DNA of 64,000 nt from Endocalyx cinctus (taxonomy: Eukaryota; Ascomycota; Sordariomycetes; Amphisphaeriales; Apiosporaceae), in the NCBI GenBank assembly GCA_001600455.1, contig BCKC01000002.1, positions 3,796,171 through 3,860,170 on the forward strand. Direction: 5' to 3'. Shown piece after piece: positions 13,159-26,300 of this stretch; the stretch's first letter is position 1, and every line of letters starts with the position of its first letter. The notes under the pieces are model-generated. The model saw only the letters and a program-made list of their open reading frames with translations, was not told the DNA's origin and made no database searches. A program made the position numbers and the translations under genes.

Positions 13159-16100
13159 AGTCGCGGGTGCAATTTCCGCCTGCCTCATCATAGTCTGGAC
13201 TAGACGGGCAGATTGACATAAAAATCGCCGTCTTAGACGACTTCGATATAGTATATAGTAATAGCTGCTTGTGGTTAACAGCAGCTGTAGAATCCGACCA
13301 AATACCCGTTGGCACTTTCGATGAATAATATATACCAATTAATACTAACAAACAAGTACAATATGGCCTCAAGTTTGTTCTATGTTCTGACCAGGTCTCG
13401 GATATGATCCTAGCAAATGCTAGCGAATATATCGCCTACCTTCCATTGTGAATATATCGACCACGTGGCAGCGGATAGGTAGTCTTAAGAGTTGAATCAA
13501 AACTGTTTGCATTCGTAGGAGGATCCATTCTACTTAGTTCGAAAGTCACGACAGCCCCCTGCACCCATAGTTCAGCCCGACGGTTCCATGTGCATCTTTT
13601 CTTTCACGCCGGATGAAGCGCCGAGCAAATTTGTCCTTTCATGATTCGCTCCGAGGGTGCTTCCAGCAAACGGCGGGTGGGAACTGCCACCGTGACCAGA
13701 TATCGTCAATTGCCGGTACCTACAGTAATAGCCTTCCTGTCTCCATGCTTTATGCTCAACGTTGCTGATCATATACTAAATCTCAGCCGCAACTCCATCC
13801 TCTTGATAGTACCTGGTATCTTCCTTTTCTTACCCCGCAGTTTTGTGGATGATCGCAAGCATGTTTTGCACAACGGATATTGTAGTGTAAATGAGAGATA
13901 GGTTCACATGGATGCTAATCCATTCGAAAACGGTCACGGGATACGTTTCCATGCAGCGAATAACGAATTAGGTACAAGGGCTTACATTCAATCAGCTCAC
14001 GGCTTCCGGCGACTCTATCCGCTAGCTCATAGATATCGTCCATGGGCTCCTGCTGCGTGCATGCAGTATGCATACTACCGGCCGGCATAAGACTAACGGT
14101 TTGCAATACCTCTTGACGAGGTATGGGTTGTGTTTTTCTTTCTGCATGTGCTGATAACTGATCAATATATATTTTCTGGCAGCCATACGACCATTGGATG
14201 TATTCTGGCTTCGATCCCCACGAGAACAATATCGGCGCCTAACACGACGTCTGAACGGATCGCCATGCAGTGATCGTGCAACCATATCCTGCAGATGCTA
14301 ACACCCACCTCCGATCTCACAAGACATTGAGGTTTTGTGAAACGAGCTAAGCTACTGTTTGCATTGTTTGTATGGTGTGAGTGGGCATGTCATGTCACTA
14401 CCAGACTGCACGGAAGTCTCCATAACCATCCAGTTATGTTCGCCCGCACTTAAGACAAGCATATTAAGGCCCGAGACGACATGGAACAAGAAAGTGTACA
14501 CGCATGTGTAGATCAAAGGAAGAAAAAAAATTGGAGCGGACTCGTTAAATCAGGATCGTCACTGTGGAACAGCTGTTTCGATGCGCACCGGAGCCGAAAG
14601 CAACGGAGATCATTGTAATTCTAAAGGCTTGATGGAAGCAGCGTCAGACAGCAAATATCACATACTAGACTTAGGTGACGTGCTTCCTGACCCGAACCGT
14701 TCCCACTCACAGAAATTGCACAACCCTGTTTCAACTGGACTTACTACATTCACTAAATGAATTGATCAATGTCAAAATTTATATCCATCAGAAAAAAAAA
14801 AAATTCTTCCCCGGCTCGGAATGTCTCTCGGACGGGTCCGGGGCAAAAGGAAGGAATTAGGGACCCGCAACTCGCCTTGATATGGATAACCCGGCATTAA
14901 CAATTTGACTCGGTTCCAATGAGATGCGACGGACTAGCAGGGGATTGAGTGCATAGTTTGCAATATTTATTCTGCAATACCCGCGGACCTTGCCAACAGA
15001 CATGATGTTATGACGCAATATCTGTTCACATACCTCTTCATGATGGTTATCAAACCGGATCTCGTCAAAAGTCAATTGAACACTGTGGTCGTTGTTAAAT
15101 ACGAGAATTAAATATTCAGCTTAGCAAACAAAATGTTGAGAATTCTCTTATTACTCTAGTCATGTCCCGAGTCCATGACTGATTTGCGGTGGATTGACTC
15201 GTAAAGGCGGGGTCATAGTTTTAACCCCCCCCCCCCCCCCTTCGACCAGACCCGTCTTTTCTATTCTAGCTGCTACAGCCGTAAATTACATGACGAAGTA
15301 TCGATTATGCGCTGAGAGTTTTAGTATAAATGTTGATTCAGAGTCATCGTATATGACTTAGGTCTGTGGATACGTATGGGTGCAAGGAGCGGCCAAGGGG
15401 AAATTTCGAAATATTTGTTCGCTTTTTTAGAAGCTTGGCCCTGGGGGCAGCCTCCAGCAAGTTTTGCATACTCTCCTACCTAGGTAGGTATACGCACTTA
15501 TTGAATGAATACTTTATAAATGTACTTCCGATTCCAGGGCTTAACTTGACTAGGAGCTGACACCCTGTTGTCCCCATCAGTCCTAACCTAGTTATCTTCT
15601 ACATATTATACTACAGTATAGAGGCATGGAAACATACCAGTATCAAGGTGCATTTTTACTAAAGCCTTATAGGTTGCTGTTAAATTCCTTGGTATAAAAT
15701 AAGTGGATAAGATGTAGATATCTCTCCAGTTCTAGACCATTCAAAACCTCCTGCATTGCAACGCTCACATGTATTATTTGACCGACTTTCTACGGAAGTT
15801 TATCATATATCATATGCTTAAGTAGACTTGATATCCACCGTATCTCTGAACAATCCTGCAACTTTTACGGAATAGAATTGGTCTCAAAAGCTTACCCCGG
15901 ATACTCTTTATATCCCCGTTCCACCTCGGCAACGCTACTCACGTTGCCGCGCGTTTCCTCTCTGCTATATATCAGCATACTTGGTATCTGGTATGTCTAC
16001 TATTAGGTATGTAGCCTTGTCAGCCACGCTGCCACGTTCTGCACGTGTACCAACCCACCTACTCCATCCTATCAGAGCTGTATATACTCTTACATATCGA

Positions 16101-18288
16101 TTGAATATTATTCTCGGGTAGTCTTGATGTTTCTGGTGTAATCCAATCGGACAGTTTTCCTCCCCCCTTTCTACCTATTTTTTCTTAGTCTCTGCCACCT
16201 GTTTCCCCACAAACCTAAGCACCCAGAAGAGATTGGCAATATTCTTCACATCTCGTACTTACTCATCTTGAATTAATTCAGCACGCTACCTGTCTATACT
16301 ACGTACGTATTTGACATATCATCTTTTGTAAGTATTCGTGGATATGTATCTTTTGAGGTGGGCCCGTGACCCTCTGCAGCTTACTCCCGGTAACCCATTT
16401 TTTCGTCTGAACTTTAATGGTTGGTTTTTTTTTGTTTTCATTTGCGGGATGGGGTATACGTCACCTGTCCACTTCCTGCACTTCCCACTCACAGACCGCC
16501 AAACTCCAAAGTTTACCATGCGAGAATGCAAGGCTTCATCAGCAATTGGTATTCTTTTACCCAACATATTCTCCGCTCTTGTCTTGCTTCCCAAACAATT
16601 TCTCGTTACCTACCCCAATCTTTGCCAACCTCGAGCTTCTCTCATAGGCTCTTGGAGGCCTTATCTACTATCTCCCGGCTTGTGTCAGTGCTTAGTTTGT
16701 CTGCCAGTCTGCGTCTTCTCCACTGTTGACCTACCCAAAGCGCTCTGAGTAGTGTATACGGGTGTGATTGTAACTAGGATCGTCGTCCCTACTGGATGAT
16801 CCTGACTATTTTGTTTGCACGCAGTTAGTTAGGGCTTTCCGTACTTTCAGGATCCGAAACAAGAATCCAACCCCGATTTATTTTATATATGTACCATATA
16901 TACTTATTCATTCACACATTAATTTCCTTGAAAGGAGTGTTGGTACTAAGCTTGCATACTGAATCTCATTAATTAGCCTCAAACGTATTAATTTGGATCT
17001 CCCCAACACCTAGTAATCAATCGCTCCTGTCAACGGAGATTTAACGAAATATTCGCCCGCGCGTAGGTTGCTGTGTCTCCTTGAGTCCCGATGCTAAGAC
17101 GAAAGGGATTGTCATTTGAGTAGAGAAATTAGGTGTTATCTTTCTTGTTTGGTATGTTATATATACCCTTCGTCTTTCTCGACGTCATTGATAAATTAAT
17201 CAGTCTTAACTGGTATAGAAAATTCGAAAAAAAAAAGAAAGAAAAAAAGAAAGAAATCCGAGAAATATAAAGTATCCGAAGTTTGCTACTCATTAGGACC
17301 TCCGCAATTTCCAAATATCGTTTATATATGTTGATGTTTTTCTTCTTCCTTTCTTCTTCTTTCTCTTGGCGCTGATTTGCAGCCAGAGTTTATTGATTAT
17401 AGCGGCTACAGCGCTTATCGACAAGATCAGTTATATTGGGTGAAAATTAACAAGAGAAGTCCATTGAACGACTCACGGTGTAATGACGCCCGGGTGAAGA
17501 TCAGGGGCAATTAAACAAGGCCAATCTTCAATTCCTGGATTACCAGAGAGACGGTACGGACCTGGATCTTTTCAGCCTGTTCGTCGACTACCACTACTTC
17601 GGACAATTAGTGTCTCCACTGGCCTAACCGCACGGACAGAGAACCATCTGTCATTGTCATAACGATTACATTACATACATACATATAGATCTTTTTTCTT
17701 CGTTCTGCTTTGTAAAAGCAGGCAGGCTATCGTCAGAACAAGGCATCGACACAGCGCGTAATCTGCTCGCGCTTTGGGTTAGTTGAGTTTAGCTACATTT
17801 TTTAGCAGCTCTAGCTAGTTTGCTACCCTCTTACTCAAAATTAAATTGTTGTTCAAAATTATCCACCCAACCTACATAAGCCCACCCACTCAGATTGCCA
17901 GGTAGGTGACGTTACCTAGGGTCTCACCTACATGCTAGGTATTCTACTTGACTTGTTCAACCATCTTTAAAGAATCAACTATTGCCGGATTAGCCACCCA
18001 AGCTAACATTGAACTCATTTTCTTTATAGTATTCGTACGGTACCCATTTTCTTTTTTGACTACCTACGTACCTATTCCTCCAAGCTCTTTTAATCCTGCC
18101 TACCAAATCTCGTTTCCTGCCACCGTTGGTATCTCTTACTTTAACAGTACAAGCTGTCTTTATTCCGCCGCCCACTTAAGTCCGTATCATCCACTTTATA
18201 TTCGGCAACTTGCAGATATAATCGACCTCTCGTCGCTGCTTATTCATTTGTATCTTATATCAGGTCTCACCCACGCAGGTCCTCGATC
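13159..18288. other. 5.1-kb gene-free stretch upstream of the M16 peptidase gene
   Basis: I find no coding region here; all open frames are short, lack family motifs and show no splice-compatible partners. The stretch contains a 16-base poly(C) at 15225-15240, a 7-bp hairpin ATACCTC/GAGGTAT at 14106-14124, TACCTAGGTAGG near 15478, and a long pyrimidine-rich zone (about 16130-16700). An A/G-rich tract lies at 17225-17260, and more TAGGTA words near 17900. The part nearest 18289 is probably promoter and leader of the peptidase gene. Confidence 0.5.
15225..15240. repeat. Poly(C) homopolymer, 16 bases
   Basis: Sixteen consecutive C on the plus strand, in non-coding DNA. A similar 17-base tract occurs at 50062-50078. 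Length in the assembly may be unreliable. Confidence 0.95.
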
Positions 18289-21200
18289 ATGAGCCCCGCG
18301 TTGCCGCATCGGGCGGCCGCGGCTGGTATCTCGATGGAACGAGAACACTCCTACAAACCCGTTGAGAGGGTAACTGATGAACTAGAGATACCATCGTTAG
18401 ATGATCGCACCTATCGTGTTATACGTCTGCCGAATCAGTTAGAGGCTTTATTAGTTCATGATGCGGAAACCGACAAAGCTAGTGCCGCGCTCGATGTCAA
18501 CGTAGGGCACTTTAGCGACGAGGATGACATGCCTGGCATGGCGCATGCTGTCGAGCACGTAGGTTCATACAAAACCGTAACTATATAAACCGTATCTCCA
18601 TCTGACTTTAATTATCATGTAGCTTCTATTCATGGGCACCAAGAAATACCCCGTTGAAAATGACTACAATGTCTATTTATCTTCACACTCGGGTAGCTCA
18701 AACGCCTATACTGGTGCAACATCGACCAACTTTTTCTTCGACATTGCTGCCAAACCCAGCGGCAACGAGGATTCTCCCGCGACAGAAAGATCTCCTCTGT
18801 ATGGTGGGCTGGATCGCTTTGCCCAATTCTTTATCGAGCCTCTTTTTCTCCCTTCGACCTTGGATCGGGAGCTTCGTGCTGTCGATTCCGAAAACAAAAA
18901 GAATCTCCAGAGTGATCAATGGCGTCTCAATCAACTTGAAAAGTCACAGGCCAACCCGAAACATCCATTCTGCCATTTTTCTACGGGAAATTTTGAAGTG
19001 CTTAAAACCAAGCCAGAAGCCGAAGGTATAGACGTGCGACAGAAGTTCATGGACTTTCATGGGAAACACTACTCTGCCAACCGAATGAAGCTGTGTGTCC
19101 TTGGCAGAGAGCCTCTGGACGTTCTGGAAACGTGGGTAGCGGATCTGTTCTCGGGTGTGCCTAATAAAAACCTTTCGCAGAATAGATGGGAAACGGAGCT
19201 GCCGTATACCAAAGACCTTCTGTCTATGCAATGCTTCGCAAAACCGGTCATGGATTCTAGGGAGATGAACCTTTCCTTTCCGTTTCTCGACGAAGAACAC
19301 CTCTATGAAACCCAACCCAATCGATATATCAGTCATCTCATCGGACACGAAGGGCCCGGCAGCATTATGGCCTACGTTAAATCTAAAGGATGGGCAAATT
19401 CCTTGAGCGCAGGTGCTTATAGTGTATGCCCTGGAACGCCCGGCATGTTTGACTGTCAAATCCGACTGACTAAAGAGGTTCGTTATTGCTACTTTTAGAA
19501 GATTGCAGCTACTAAACTAAGGGACAGGGACTCAAAAACTATAAAGAGGTTGTTAAGGTGTTTTTTCAATACGTTTCACTTTTAAAAGAGACTCCGCCCC
19601 AGCAATGGATTTTCGAAGAGCAGAAGGGTATGGCCGACGTGGACTTTAAATTTAAGCAGAAAACGCCAGCCAGTCGCTTCACGAGTAGGATCTGCTCCGT
19701 GATGCAGAAACCCTGGCCTAGAGAATGGTTGCTCAGCGGTCAAACGCGTCTACGCCGATTCGATCCTGAAATCATCAAGAAAGGTATCGCGCTTCTGCGA
19801 CCTGACAATTTCAGAATGACTATAATCTCCCAGGATTTCCCCGGGGATTGGGATCAGAAAGAGAAGTGGTACGGTACCGAATACAAATCCGAGAAAATAC
19901 CGGAAGACTTCATGGAAGAGATTACCAAAGCCGTAAACTCCACCGCGAAGGAACGCCTCCCCGAGCTGCATCTGCCGCACAAGAACCAGTTCATTCCAAC
20001 TAAACTTGAAGTGGAGAAGAAGGAAATTGAGAAACCGGCGTTGGAACCTAAGGTCATCAGAAACGACGCCATCGCACGAACTTGGTATAAGAAAGACGAT
20101 ACGTTCTGGGTTCCAAAAGCCAATTTCATCGTGAGTGCTAAAAACCCTATCATATTCGCTTCGGCGGAGAACTCGGTCAAGGCCAAGCTCTTCACGGATC
20201 TGGTGCGAGACGCGTTGGAAGAGTATTCGTACGATGCAGAGCTAGCTGGACTGCAATACAACGTCTCTCTTGACTCTCGGGGTCTATTTGTAGAGGTATC
20301 TGGGTACAACGACAAACTATCCGTTCTCCTCGAGCAGGTCCTCATTACTATGAGAGATCTGAAAGTCAAGGATGACCGATTTGAGATAGTAAAGGAGCGC
20401 CTTACACGGGGCTACAAGAATTGCGAGTACCAGCAGCCATTCACGCAGATCGGAGACTACGTGTCGTGGCTCACTTCGGAACACGATTACGTGGTGGAGC
20501 AGCTTGTGGCCGAACTACCGAGTATAACGGCCGAAGATGTTCGTCAATTCCATAAGCTAGTCATGTCACAATTACACATCGAAGCATACGTGCACGGAAA
20601 TCTATACAAGGAGGAAGGGCTCAAGCTAACCGACATGATCGAAAATATATTAAAACTACGGGTACTCCCCAAAGACGAATGGCCTATCAACCGGTCACTC
20701 GTCTTCCCACCAGGATCAAACTACTTGTTCAAGAAAGTATTGAAGGATCCTGCCAATATTAACCACTGTATCGAGTACTATCTTCACATTGGTTCCAAGG
20801 GCGACCGGATGATTCGGGCTAAAACTCAACTACTCGACCAAATTCTTCACGAACCAGCATTTGACCAGTTGAGAACAAAAGAACAGCTTGGCTATGTAGT
20901 ATTTAGTGGTCTCAGAGGGTCTTCGACAACGTATGGTTTTCGCTTTATAATCCAGAGCGAGAAGACGTCCGAATACCTGGAATACCGCATCGACAGCTTT
21001 CTTGCCTCGCAGGCCGGACTCTTGGAGAAGATGAGCGAGGCCGATTTCAACGGCCACAAACGAGCCGTGATTAACAAGCGGTTAGAGAAATTGAAAAACT
21101 TGGACCAAGAAACAGGACGACACTGGGCGCAGATATCTAACGAATACTATGATTTTGAAGCTGGTAAGGGACTCTGATAATGTACACGTAAGTTTTGTTT

Positions 21201-21545
21201 AGATACGCTAACGGTCTGATAGCCCAACTGGATGCGCTTGCGGTGAAACAGTTGACGAAGGAGGACATGATTGAGTTTTATTCACATTATATCAGCCCGA
21301 CTTCGAAGGGCAGGGCGAAATTAGTAGTGCAGCTCATCGCTCAAAGCGTGAGTTCGAAACCAGAAGAGGCGGAGGCTACGAGCGGCAAAGTTGAAGCCGA
21401 AGCCGAAGCTACGACTTTATCGAACGGCACGGTACCGTATCTCATCACCAGCGTGCGAGACTATAAGGCTATGATGAGCACAACCGCAGGCGCTCAACCT
21501 GCCAGAGATCTCAGCGAATTTGAAGAGATAGACTCAAAGCTATGA
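18289..21545 (+). CDS. Insulin-degrading-enzyme-type M16 metallopeptidase (insulysin/Ste23 family)
   Basis: This zinc inverzincin cleaves small peptides inside a closed chamber; yeast relatives (Ste23, Axl1) mature a-factor. Four exons, 18289-18558, 18623-19477, 19528-21163 and 21223-21545, give 1027 aa, the normal family length. The HxxEH zinc motif is His86-Ala-Val-Glu-His90 and ends exactly at the first intron. The third zinc ligand is Glu180 in VDSENKKN. The C-half has the conserved LGYVVFSGLRG and YGFRFIIQSEK substrate-binding block. For the last intron the acceptor at 21222 (GATAG) keeps frame and gives DFEAAQLDALAVKQLTK; the earlier TTTAG at 21202 would cause a stop. The C-terminus reads EFEEIDSKL, so the last three residues SKL form a PTS1 peroxisomal signal, as in animal IDE. 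Neighbours: a large gap upstream, a deubiquitinase gene downstream on the same strand. Confidence 0.96.
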
Positions 21546-23371
21546 AAATCGGAAGCAAGGGGGTTTATCGGGGTATCTGGGTGCCTTGAGCAATACGATT
21601 CTAGAAAGGACCTAGGTGGTCTTATTTAATCCTGCATCACGTCACTAGGTTTCGCTTCTAGGCGGACCTAAGCATCTTTTTAAAGAAAGCGCTGGTTTAC
21701 TATTGCATGACAGTGGCGTTACAAGACCATGGATCGGTCTGTATGGGATACGCATGATGGGAGAGTATAGGCGGACCTACGAGCTAGATGGAAGTATCCT
21801 ACATAAATGGAAGGGAAAAGGCAAGACATGTAGCCATGATTAAGGGTAATAGAGGTAGATGATGAAGAGGAGAAATGTACTAGTCTCAGACGTATACAGT
21901 TATACATGCTAGAGAAGAGAATACTAGATAGACAGGCATAGTCTAACTAGAGCATCTGAATATCAAATCTCTGGAAGAAAAATGAAACTCTGGCATGAAC
22001 GATTACCTTGTGGGTGAGTCTGTTTAGGAAGTGAATTTGATAAGAGACTCAGTATTTTAAGACTTAGGTTTGATGTTTGCTAGATTTACATCTGACAAGA
22101 TATGCATGCATACCTACTTAGTAACCAACGGGGAGAATTAAGTACCTCGTCAGCTCGTGTCTAAAATTAGACAAGAACAATAAAATGTTATAGAATAGAA
22201 TAGAAGGAAGCAGAGAAACAAATGATATCTTGTTGTTACAAGTAATGCATTTAGGATGATTCATGTATGCAGTGCAGTGATGCAGGAAAGTGTCCGTGTG
22301 TCTCTTAGAATAAGGTAGATAGAGTTAGTTATACTGAGGAGCTTCCAGAATTCTTCCATTTACTAGCAAGATGATATACTCTAAGTCAAAGCTAATTATT
22401 ACATGTCAAACATTGACTGACAGAAACTTGTACAATGAATTGTAGAAACAAGGGAATACAAGAAAATTTGATTAAATCATGTTGCCAAGATGCTCGGTGA
22501 ATAGTGGTAGGTAAATAGAAAGGAGATTTAACAGGTGTACAGAGTACAAGTAATTACTACTTAATAAATCTAGTGTACAGTAGTGATAGGTACCTAAATA
22601 CGTTTTATTACCTACTAAAGTAAGTATTTGAGTCCACTACTACTACACAGTACCGTGTAAGTAAATACAGAATAGAACAGATCTTCAGGGCTGTTTATCT
22701 GTGCGTATTGGGCGTATGTATTCTCCAAATAATATACAATTCTTTTTTTTTTCCCGCCTTCTCTCCTTGGATTTCTGAACACTTAGACACTATGAAATAT
22801 TCATCGACCCACAACTCCTTTCTTGTACTGTCAGATGGCTTCTAAAAAAGTTCATGCACACAAAAAAAAAAGGGAAAAAAAAAGGAGCGTTGAGTTTTAA
22901 TTCGTCATTAGATAAAAGAGAGAAAAAAAAAAAAAAAACTAAAACTAAAACTTCCCAAGTACCTAGTGAATATATCTATGTATATTACCTACTTGGGTAT
23001 ATTAAATATATAAATATATAAATATATTTATTTATATTTTGATAATTTGATTTATTCCGTTTTCCCCTACAAATTTGATAGTTTAGACTGGTCATTACAT
23101 CCTTTAATTAATTGCACTGTCTTAACACTTTACCCCCACTATCACTTTGATCATAGGGCACCCTATACCTACACCCATACTACCTACCCACTACTACTAC
23201 TACCACTACCAACACCGCTCCCACCATTACACTACTAAGTCTACAATATCATCAGTAACATTGCAACTATCGTGCTTATCTCTCTGTATCGTTGTCCTCA
23301 AATCTTTCTTTCTTTTTCTTTTCTAAAAATATAAGACACATAATACATTAAATTAGAGCTGCTAAAGGCAG
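21546..23371. other. Intergenic between M16 peptidase and Ubp12-type gene
   Basis: No gene is seen. The stretch is AT-rich and becomes extreme toward the right: A-runs at 22862-22940, a nearly pure A/T tract around 22990-23045, then pyrimidine-rich CTACTACTAC and CTTTCTTT sequences up to 23330. The missing first exon of the deubiquitinase should lie here, but no ATG plus donor could be assigned. TAGGTACC words occur near 22590 and 22965. Confidence 0.5.
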
Positions 23372-26300
23372 CTCGCCGCCAAGACGTCTTCTTCAAAGAA
23401 AAGAAAGATATCACCCAGGCAGCCCTCAGCCAGTGAAGGTTATTTGGATACGCAGAGCAATAACCATCATTTAGAAGATATCCCCATTGAGTCCTGCGAA
23501 CAAGATTCTGATATCAATTTTTCCTTCTCGACTTCTTCTGCCGTGAATACCCCTGCCTCCCCGGCCTACCTACGCGCAGATTCGCTACCCCCCGCCTCGA
23601 GCCTACCATCTCGCTTGCAGACGAACCCTACGAGCTCGAGAAACGTAAACGAATACCTCGATTCAGCCGCTAGCTCTCCTTCCGGTGCTTACGCCGACCT
23701 CACCATAAATAGTGATCGCGGTGAGGATACACCGGGCCCCGAAAATCTATCTGCCACAGTGAGCCAATACCCCTCTGGTAGAGGCTCGTCGCCTTTCACT
23801 AAGACCACCCACCACCGCGCAATTATGGGCGGTGCTGCCGATTATCCAGAAAGAGCATCATCTCCCTTGAAAAGACGTGCTTCCAGTATGGGTCTCGATA
23901 TTACTGAGCAGGACGCGAAAGAGGATGTCGATATGGTTACCGTTCCCGGCGCCGAGAGTGCGGATACGCCAGCGTCAAATTCACAAACACAAGACTCTAC
24001 TACGAGCGACTCTGTCACCATGACCGGCACGTCGGACAACCATGTCGAAACCGCCGCGAGACAGCCACCGATTCCGTCCATAATCACATCCCCAGGTATG
24101 TTACATGACACCTTCGTAGTTCGCTATCTAAGTTAAGCTTATTGATCTATTCTTAGCCCTTCAACCGCCAGAAAATATCGAAGAACATATTCGAAGTATT
24201 AGGCGACTTGTTGACGAACAAGAAACGAGCCCTCTCAAACAGGGTCAGTTATGCTACTTAATTTCAAAACAGTGGCTATCCAAAGTACCGGATGGGATTT
24301 CGGCCAAGAAAACGATCGATGATTTGGCCTCTATACCTCCTGTGGATAATTCAGACATCATACTTGAAGTCATAAGCGATCCTTGCATCGGTAGCGGCGC
24401 TGACCCTCTAGAGAAGAAATTTGTTCGCTTAAAGCAGGGCTACGACACCGAGCAGTTTCAACCTTTTCCGCCCGCCGCTTGGGAACTTCTAATGCAATGG
24501 CCTGGCTTGTGTGAGGGGCAGCTGCCCGTCGTCCGAACTGCCCAAGATTACAGCGAGAACCGTGACGGCTCCAATGTCATGTGGGAGTGGCATCCGCTAG
24601 TACTTCCGATTCATCGATTGTGGTCTGCGAGTAGTACCGTTCCCGTCGAAGCTTCGTTGAAGTCGAGCAACCCGCCGCCTCCCAGACTAGTCCGAAGCCG
24701 GACGTTTAATTTTCAGATCTTCCTAAAGCAAGCAAAAAAAGTTTCCCAGATAGATTTGAGTCAAAGAGTGAGGGCCTGGTCACTAGCACCGCAAATTCGC
24801 CCCGTTTCGGTCAACTTGGTAGCGCCAACACCACCTACCTCGTCACCACAAGATCGCGAGCCCGATACCGCCAGCCCCTGGGATTACCTCCTTATAGACG
24901 TGAACACGTTTGGCGCATTGGAGAGGAACACGGACAAGTTCCTTATTGAATATTCGGAACTCAAAATGGATCCCGGTCACACGTCGAAACAGACCCTCGC
25001 GCAGTTAGGCGTATCGGTTGACCAGAATATCGTACTTGATCCTCATGAAGAGTCTTTTGACTGGACGTCGACCTATAGTACCACGTTAGCGAATGCGTCA
25101 CCTCTTCCGTCGCGCAATAGTTCGGCTAGCTTGACTGTACAGAACAGGAATGCTCGAAGTGGGCGGACGAGCCCGGTGAGACAGGGTCCTATGACGCGCG
25201 GCAGAACACAGAAGTCTGGTAAGACGGTCGGCTGCGTGGGATTAACCAACCTCGGAAACACGTGTTATATGAGCGCTGCCCTCCAGTGCGTAAGAAGTGT
25301 GGAAGAGTTGACCCGGTATTTCCTCGCCGGAGAGTGGGAAAGAGAACTCAATAAGGAGAACCCTCTGGCTTATAGAGGAGAAGTCGCAATGTCCTATGCT
25401 TCACTTCTAAAGGACGTATATAAAGAATCTGGCTCGAGTACGGTAGCGCCAAGGCAGTTTAAGAACACCATCGGCCGTTGCAATCCAACATTCGCTGGTT
25501 ATGGTCAACAAGACTCGCAAGAATTCGTGGGATTTTTGTTAGACGGTCTACAAGAAGACCTCAGTCGAATCAAGAAGAAGCCGTACATCGAGAAGCCGGA
25601 TTCTACAGATGATATGATCAATGACCCGGCGGCAATTCGACAGATGGCCGACCAAGTCTGGGACATAACCAAAAAGCGCGACGATTCGGTAATTGCTGAC
25701 CTGTTCACGGGCCTCTACAAGTCCACCCTGGTTTGTCCGACCTGCGGGAAGATTAGCATTACCTTTGACCCCTTCAACAATCTCACCTTACCTCTGCCCA
25801 TCGAAAATAAGTTTAACCACACAGTCAAGTTTTTCCCTTTGAATAGCCGCCCGGTTAACATTAGAGTCGAGCTCGCTAAGCACGACAGTCTTAAGGCGTT
25901 GAAAGACTTCGTATCTTCTCGCACGGGGGTGCCATCCGAACGGCTCTTCAGCGCTGAAGAATGGAAGGGAAGATTCTTCAGATATTATGCTGATGCAACT
26001 AGTGTTTCGGAGGAGATCGGTGGAAATGACAATGTCTGCGTTTATGAGTTGGAAGCAAAGCCTACGAATCCCACCGAAAAGGGGTCAAAGCAAAAACTAG
26101 GCATGACCGTGCGGTCTATGATAGACGATGCAGAAGATGGCGCCCCTGCGCCGTGGGACAATGAGCAGGCTGAGAGTTTACTTGTCCCGGTCTTCCATCG
26201 CCGCCCTGGCACCGTAGGAACCCGTGCGTATGGTAGTTCGCCTCGTTGGCAGAATGGATGCCCCTCTCACTTCATCGTCGTATCACCTAAAGAGGCGAGA

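Noticed and set aside
16338..16748. 136-codon open frame on the plus strand
   Set aside because: Pyrimidine-rich composition gives Phe/Leu/Pro/Ser in all three frames; no motif, and several overlapping frames are equally open.
21164..21202. Short last intron of the M16 peptidase ending at TTTAG 21202
   Set aside because: It shifts frame and meets a stop within five codons; the acceptor at 21222 keeps the family sequence.
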